Below, piece by piece: positions 3,833-7,180 of a stretch of 7,180 nucleotides of DNA. Within the stretch, counting starts at the first letter, position 1, and every line of letters begins with the position of its first letter. The notes below the pieces were generated by a model, which was given only the letters and a program-made list of their open reading frames with translations, made no database searches and was not told the DNA's origin. The stretch is from NCBI GenBank assembly GCA_013331125.1, contig DUGW01000014.1:1-7180 (forward strand), in the 5' to 3' direction. The DNA is from Candidatus Woesearchaeota archaeon (GTDB lineage Archaea > Nanoarchaeota > Nanoarchaeia > Woesearchaeales > UBA11576). The translations under genes were made by a program, and so were the position numbers.

Positions 3833-4807
3833 TTGTATGTTTTAGGGGGGATAAAGATCAGACGGAAAGTAATACAGATAGCAGGCTCCACACACCTTAT
3901 TTCTATGCCTAAATCATGGGTGACACAGAACAAGGTCAAGAAAGGTGATGAGTTAGAGATCACTGAGCAGGGGAGTAAGTTGATAATATCATCTGACAGT
4001 GCGCAAGAGGTCTTATCTACCGTCATCGATGTCACCGGCCTTGACAGGACGTCCATATTGTTCTATATCCGAAGCGCGTATAGGCGTGGCTATGATGTCA
4101 TCGACATAAGATATTCAGAGCCTCACACCAAACATCTTCGTACAGGTGCCAAGAAGAAGATCAGTTCTGTGGTCCATGAAGAGGTCTCCCGCCTTGTAGG
4201 GGTCGAGGTCATCCAGCAGAAAGAGGATTCGTGTATGATAAAGAGCATCTCGCAGACGACCTCTGATGATTTCCAGAACATATTGAGGAGGATATTCATA
4301 CTCTTGACAGATTTTGCTGATGATATCTCTAACGGATATAAAGAGGCGAACACAGGTCTGCTTGAGAGTGCCGAGGAGAAACATGATAACATCACAAAAT
4401 TCATCAGCTATTCGCTCAGGCTGCTGAACAAGACCAATGATTACAGCCCGTCCGAGAGGACGATGATGTACCACGCAGTCGCCAGTCTGGAGAACATTGT
4501 CGATGCGCTCAAATGGGGTGGTCGGCGCGGTCACCAGTCAAAGAACAAAAGATTCAACAAGAAGACCTTAGAGATAGTGGAGATGATAATGAAGTCAATT
4601 GGCATGTATTATGATTTCTTCTATAAGTTTGACAGCAGGAAGGTCGGCGTCCTCTATAAGCACAGGCACGACATAAGGGAAGACATAGAGAAGATTATAG
4701 GGACCTTGCCGATAGGGGAAGCAATCATAATCAACGAACTGTCAAGGATCCTCGAGACGATAGTGAGCCTCACGGAGATAAAGATGGGGATGGAGCAGAG
4801 CAGATAG
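3833..4807 (+). CDS. AbrB-like DNA-binding / PhoU-domain regulator
   Basis: An archaeal transcription regulator combining two domains. Residues about 9-55 (numbered from the TTG) are a SpoVT/AbrB-like swapped-hairpin domain: RRKVIQIAGSTHLISMPKSW, then VKKGDELEI and SKLIISS, the classic pattern of these DNA-binding barrels. The rest (about 70-324) is helical and contains PhoU-type three-helix repeats. EEKHDN at 181-186 resembles the acidic metal-binding motif of PhoU, and KRFNKKTLEIVEMIMKSI opens the next repeat. Archaeal proteins of this build are usually called phosphate-uptake regulators; no pst transporter genes are nearby, so the signal sensed is uncertain. The start is unclear: TTG at 3833 has no Shine-Dalgarno, whereas GGGGGGAT (3845-3852) lies just before ATC at 3857, where family members normally begin. 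It ends in TAG, 35 nt from the convergent kinase-like gene. The inverted repeat at 3731-3758 is probably its operator. Confidence 0.85.
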   Translation: MYVLGGIKIRRKVIQIAGSTHLISMPKSWVTQNKVKKGDELEITEQGSKLIISSDSAQEVLSTVIDVTGLDRTSILFYIRSAYRRGYDVIDIRYSEPHTKHLRTGAKKKISSVVHEEVSRLVGVEVIQQKEDSCMIKSISQTTSDDFQNILRRIFILLTDFADDISNGYKEANTGLLESAEEKHDNITKFISYSLRLLNKTNDYSPSERTMMYHAVASLENIVDALKWGGRRGHQSKNKRFNKKTLEIVEMIMKSIGMYYDFFYKFDSRKVGVLYKHRHDIREDIEKIIGTLPIGEAIIINELSRILETIVSLTEIKMGMEQSR

Positions 4808-4842
4808 TTGATTATTCTTTTTCAAGAATGTTTTGAAACCAC
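4808..4842. terminator. Convergent terminator region
   Basis: The 35-nt gap between the two facing stop codons contains a T-run (CTTTTTC, 4817-4823) for the plus-strand gene and an imperfect hairpin TTTCAA (4820-4825) with TTGAAA (4833-4838). The minus strand has only a short T run, so termination is best supported for the plus strand. Confidence 0.4.
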
Positions 4843-6072
4843 CTATTCGCCGAGCTTCAGGTCTAATGCGTAAGGGATAGAAGAGTTGCTTGCCTGTTTG
4901 TCTGTCAGTGCATACCTTATCGTACCTTCATTATCATTCGTTCCCAACACCCCTATTCCAGGAAGGTACTTCTCCAGGATCTGGAGGATCTGTGGCCTCT
5001 GTCTCGCAGCATACTCATTGAAAGTCACAGTCGAGACACCGCCTTCCGTCCTCATTGAAGTGGCATAGACATTCTGTAGGAGATGCCCTGTCATCATAGG
5101 ATCCCCTGACTGCCTGATTATCTGGTCGCTTCTCCTGAAAGGGACTTGCGTGGATGCCTTCAGCGCAGTCCTTAAAGTGATATAATCAAGTCCAAAAAGT
5201 TCCTGCGTGACCTGATGTACGAACATGAAATGTGACTTCTTCGGATCTATAGGCCATCTTGACCTGACCTTCTGATAGAATTGGACGATGCCCCTGAACT
5301 TCCGGACAGCGCGGTCCACTGCACGTATGACCTGCTCGCCCATCACATCATCTGCCTTCTCCTGGGCATCAAGACCTGCAGGTGAATCGTTAAAGATTAC
5401 ATATTCGCATTCACCCTGAAGTTTTTGGTAGAAATCCCACTGGCTTTTCACCTGGTTCAATCTTGTATTTCTCTCATCTCCGTCGCAATCCCTCATGAAA
5501 TTGAGCCTGTCCTCAAGCATCTCTGGTTTTGAGGTCGTGAGTATCACAGGGACTATGCGTAGATTTGTGCCGTCAAACCTTTTTTGGGCTTTCAATACTG
5601 AGTCAGGGAACGTGAAAGTCAAGAGGGAATCTCCTCTGTTTATTGCATCCTCTAGATCCTGTTTTATTATGCCGTATTGGACAGGCTGTCTCCTTCCATC
5701 ATCATCTTCTGCATAATCTGTCTGGTATTGCAAGAAATAGAGTTTGCCTTTCAGTCTGGCATCGAACTCCTCAGGCGATATCAATCTTCGGGAGACATCA
5801 TGTGCTGCCCTTCTTGGCCTTGTGGTGTCTTTCTCTACGAAAGTGATGTCACTCATTATGTCTTTGAGGCCTCTTATCATTACCGACTTTCCGCTGGCGG
5901 TCGCTCCCATCAGAAGGAACAGGTATGAATCAAGAGAGTCACGTATTATGAGGCTCTGTGAGTCTCCAGCCCGTCTTTCAAGCACAGTTTGCACTATTGA
6001 TGGTCTGCCTATGTTCAAATCTGAATCTAGAAATTCATCTGAAGATTCAGCCCCATCGTTTTGATTCCCCAT
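4843..6072 (-). CDS. Guanylate-kinase-fold P-loop protein with extra C-terminal domain, 409 aa
   Basis: Residues 1-48 are an acidic, probably flexible leader. About 49-255 follow the guanylate kinase order: P-loop GATASGKS (56-63); DTTRPRR (82-88), equivalent to the GMP-binding TTRxxR loop; EEFDARLKGKLYFLQYQ (101-117); QYGIIKQDLEDAINRGD (132-148); VPVILTTSKPEMLEDRL (174-190); and the lid/closing segment QVKSQWDFYQKL...EYVIFND (207-229). Aligned by eye, P-loop and the two TTRxxR arginines are kept, but the Ser, Glu, second Ser and Asp that bind GMP in yeast Gmk are replaced (K81/D82, Q115, I135, F154). Phosphotransfer to GMP is therefore doubtful. Residues about 270-409 form an additional domain I do not recognise; Gmk is normally about 200 aa. 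Gmk-type proteins are uncommon in archaea. Start: ATG at 6072, with GGGGAT 6 nt upstream and a TATA box at 6111-6120. Ends with TAG. Confidence 0.8.
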   Translation of the reverse strand: MGNQNDGAESSDEFLDSDLNIGRPSIVQTVLERRAGDSQSLIIRDSLDSYLFLLMGATASGKSVMIRGLKDIMSDITFVEKDTTRPRRAAHDVSRRLISPEEFDARLKGKLYFLQYQTDYAEDDDGRRQPVQYGIIKQDLEDAINRGDSLLTFTFPDSVLKAQKRFDGTNLRIVPVILTTSKPEMLEDRLNFMRDCDGDERNTRLNQVKSQWDFYQKLQGECEYVIFNDSPAGLDAQEKADDVMGEQVIRAVDRAVRKFRGIVQFYQKVRSRWPIDPKKSHFMFVHQVTQELFGLDYITLRTALKASTQVPFRRSDQIIRQSGDPMMTGHLLQNVYATSMRTEGGVSTVTFNEYAARQRPQILQILEKYLPGIGVLGTNDNEGTIRYALTDKQASNSSIPYALDLKLGE

Positions 6073-6110
6073 CAGAGTATCCCCTTATAAGTCTCAGCAA
6101 TTACGTCTGA

Positions 6111-6120
6111 TATTTAAATA
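6111..6120 (-). promoter_or_regulatory. TATA box for the guanylate-kinase-like gene
   Basis: TATTTAAATA is centred near 6115 and predicts a transcript start near 6089, giving a leader of about 16 nt that carries GGGGAT before the ATG at 6072. Confidence 0.55.
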
Positions 6121-6182
6121 TTACTATTGCGCAGTGAAAACGCCCAGACTGCTGAATTTCGCTTTTTAAAGCTACAACAAGC

Positions 6183-6196
6183 CAAAACAAAAACGA
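6183..6196 (-). terminator. T-rich terminator downstream of the NOG1 gene
   Basis: On the minus strand CGTTTTTGTTTTGG lies about 65 nt past the TAA of the GTPase gene, before the promoter of the next gene. Two close T-runs without a strong hairpin fit archaeal U-tract termination. Confidence 0.4.
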
Positions 6197-6259
6197 AACA
6201 CGACTGCAGAAAGTTTCTGGACATCTCTCAATCAGATCACTGTATCTGCATGCTCTCTT

Positions 6260-7072
6260 TTAACCCTGAATCAATAGGTGTATAATCTCATTCTTTAAAT
6301 TTTCTATAGTCTTTATAAAGACGAGTCCAGAACTCTTGAGCGTATTCTCCACAATGCGGATCTGTTCTTCAGAAGAGATATCAGTCTTGCTGATATAGAG
6401 AAAGACAGGCTTACCCCCTTTCAACACCCTCGCGAGAAGCCTCTTCTGGTCCTGAAGCGGATAGGTCTCTGTCGGGTCAGCGACAAACACCACCAGGTCA
6501 GCACAGTACTTTATCGACAGGTATGCCTGCTTCTCTATCGGGTTCATCTTGTCCACCCTGTCAAGTGTCCCTGGCGTGTCGATGAACTGCACCTTCTCCC
6601 TGTTCATAGTGGCATACCCGACATTCAGTTTCTTGGTCGTGAAGGCATAGTTGGATATCTCAGGTGCGCTTCCGGTCAGTTTGAGGAGGAGTGTCGTCTT
6701 CCCGACGTTCGGGAAGCCTGCTATGCACACCGTCGGCATGCCTGATTTTATCGACGGGTAGTCTCTCATCACCTGCCTTGCGTGGTCAAGGTATTTGAGG
6801 TGCTTCTTCACCTGTTTCATGATCGAGCCCACCCTTCCGTAATATTCTGATGAATAGTCGCTTATCTTCCTCAGGTGCTGGCATTTCCGGAGTTTCCCTT
6901 CATATTTGCCTGAGAACTCATCGATCTTGTCCATCGCCCACTTCACCGAACCCAATGCCTTTTTCAGGTCAGGGTATTCGAGTGTCGTCCTGACAAGCTC
7001 ATTGTAGAACTCTGTCAGCGAGTCCAATGACGGAAAGCTCCTGAGTATCCCCATGAGGTGCCTGTCGAGCAC
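6260..7072 (-). CDS. NOG1-family GTPase, main body (N-terminus interrupted by TAG)
   Basis: Homologue of the archaeal/eukaryotic NOG1 (GTPBP4) GTPase, which binds the 60S/50S precursor during large-subunit assembly. In the intact frame (numbered from GTG at 7072) residues 1-110 are the helical NOG1 N-terminal region: FPSLDSLTEFYNELV (13-27), LKKALGSVKWAMDKI (36-50) and the RKCQHLRKISDYSSEYYGR stretch. The GTPase domain follows: G1 GFPNVGKT (119-126), G2 threonine in AFTTKK (143-148), G3 DTPG (165-168), and G4 SKTD (228-231), where N/T-K-x-D is usual. The protein ends soon after G5, as in short archaeal forms; length fits once the missing N-terminus is added. The same frame continues upstream beyond TAG (7102-7100) with typical NOG1 sequence, so GTG 7072 is probably not the native start; AGGAG lies about 12 nt before it and could permit a restart. 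Stop is TAA. Confidence 0.85.
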   Translation of the reverse strand: MLDRHLMGILRSFPSLDSLTEFYNELVRTTLEYPDLKKALGSVKWAMDKIDEFSGKYEGKLRKCQHLRKISDYSSEYYGRVGSIMKQVKKHLKYLDHARQVMRDYPSIKSGMPTVCIAGFPNVGKTTLLLKLTGSAPEISNYAFTTKKLNVGYATMNREKVQFIDTPGTLDRVDKMNPIEKQAYLSIKYCADLVVFVADPTETYPLQDQKRLLARVLKGGKPVFLYISKTDISSEEQIRIVENTLKSSGLVFIKTIENLKNEIIHLLIQG

Positions 7073-7180
7073 CCTCTTTATCTCCTTGATCCTCGCGAGC
7101 TATCCCCGCTTCACCTTCTCGAGCCTGGGGCCTCTCACCTCGCTCTTGACCATGCTGCTCTGTTTCTTCGCCCTGCTGAA
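7073..7180 (-). pseudogene. Upstream in-frame part of NOG1, separated by TAG; continues past window
   Basis: Reading the same frame upstream from 7072 gives LARIKEIKR, then TAG (7102-7100), then 26 open codons to the window edge: FSRAKKQSS, MVKSEVRGPRLEKVKRG. FSRAKKQ resembles the (A)F+RA+K motif near the N-terminus of archaeal NOG1 proteins, and the ARIKEIKR helix normally runs straight on from this basic stretch. So the TAG falls inside the coding part with no change of frame. Nonsense mutation, sequencing error and amber readthrough (for example pyrrolysine) are all possible. Other genes here (ending at 4807, 1271 and 4843) use TAG as an ordinary stop. Confidence 0.65.

Noticed and set aside
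4115..4534. Minus-strand open frames within the AbrB-PhoU gene
   Set aside because: Shadow frames; the plus strand carries recognisable AbrB and PhoU-like motifs throughout.
4805..4807. TAG treated as a sense codon genome-wide
   Set aside because: Genes ending at 4807, 4843 and 1271 all have TAG where the protein naturally ends, and readthrough would add only short or unrelated tails.
6207..6219. CAGAAAGTTTCTG palindrome as a terminator hairpin
   Set aside because: Only about 4 bp could form around a realistic loop and it is not directly followed by a T tract; probably chance.

Overview
The window looks archaeal. It begins with the 3' end of an archaeal-type 23S rRNA gene. It carries a tRNA-Pro(GGG) gene whose anticodon-loop intron folds into the bulge-helix-bulge motif cut by the archaeal splicing endonuclease. 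TATA boxes lie about 26-27 nt before probable transcript starts. It also encodes an archaeal-style AbrB-PhoU regulator and a NOG1-type ribosome-assembly GTPase. Single genes, short intergenic gaps, scattered RNA genes and no 5S rRNA after the 23S suggest a poorly characterised, possibly environmental lineage (DPANN-like is a guess). The sequence does not name the species.

Layout. 1-~525: 23S rRNA 3' end (+), then two tandem GCAA-tetraloop hairpins, the second followed by a T tract (terminator). ~600-884: no convincing gene, but a cluster of inverted repeats. 885-1268 (+): a four-helix-bundle protein of the '23S rRNA intervening sequence / S23' family. Its stop faces, 2 nt away, that of 1271-2299 (-), an unrecognised all-helical protein. 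That gene lies downstream of 2361-2762 (-), a membrane protein built from an internal duplication. Divergent from it is 2882-3157 (+), a two-TM small protein with leaderless promoter geometry. 3200-3344 (+): tRNA-Pro(GGG) apparently split by two introns. 3413-3459: a 13-bp hairpin of unknown role. 3502-3654 (-): a 50-aa unknown protein. 3655-3832: an AT-rich divergent control region with a perfect 12-bp inverted repeat. 3833-4807 (+): AbrB-PhoU regulator. 4843-6072 (-): a guanylate-kinase-fold protein with an extra C-terminal domain. 6260-7180 (-): NOG1 GTPase, cut by the window edge and interrupted near its N-terminus by an in-frame TAG.

The genes do not form one pathway. The window mixes translation and ribosome functions (23S rRNA, tRNA-Pro, NOG1) with small membrane or helical proteins and one regulator that probably controls its own divergent promoter region. 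The observations most worth a second look are the double-intron tRNA, the in-frame TAG in NOG1, the AbrB-PhoU operator and uncertain start codon, and the kinase-like protein that has lost most expected GMP-binding residues.
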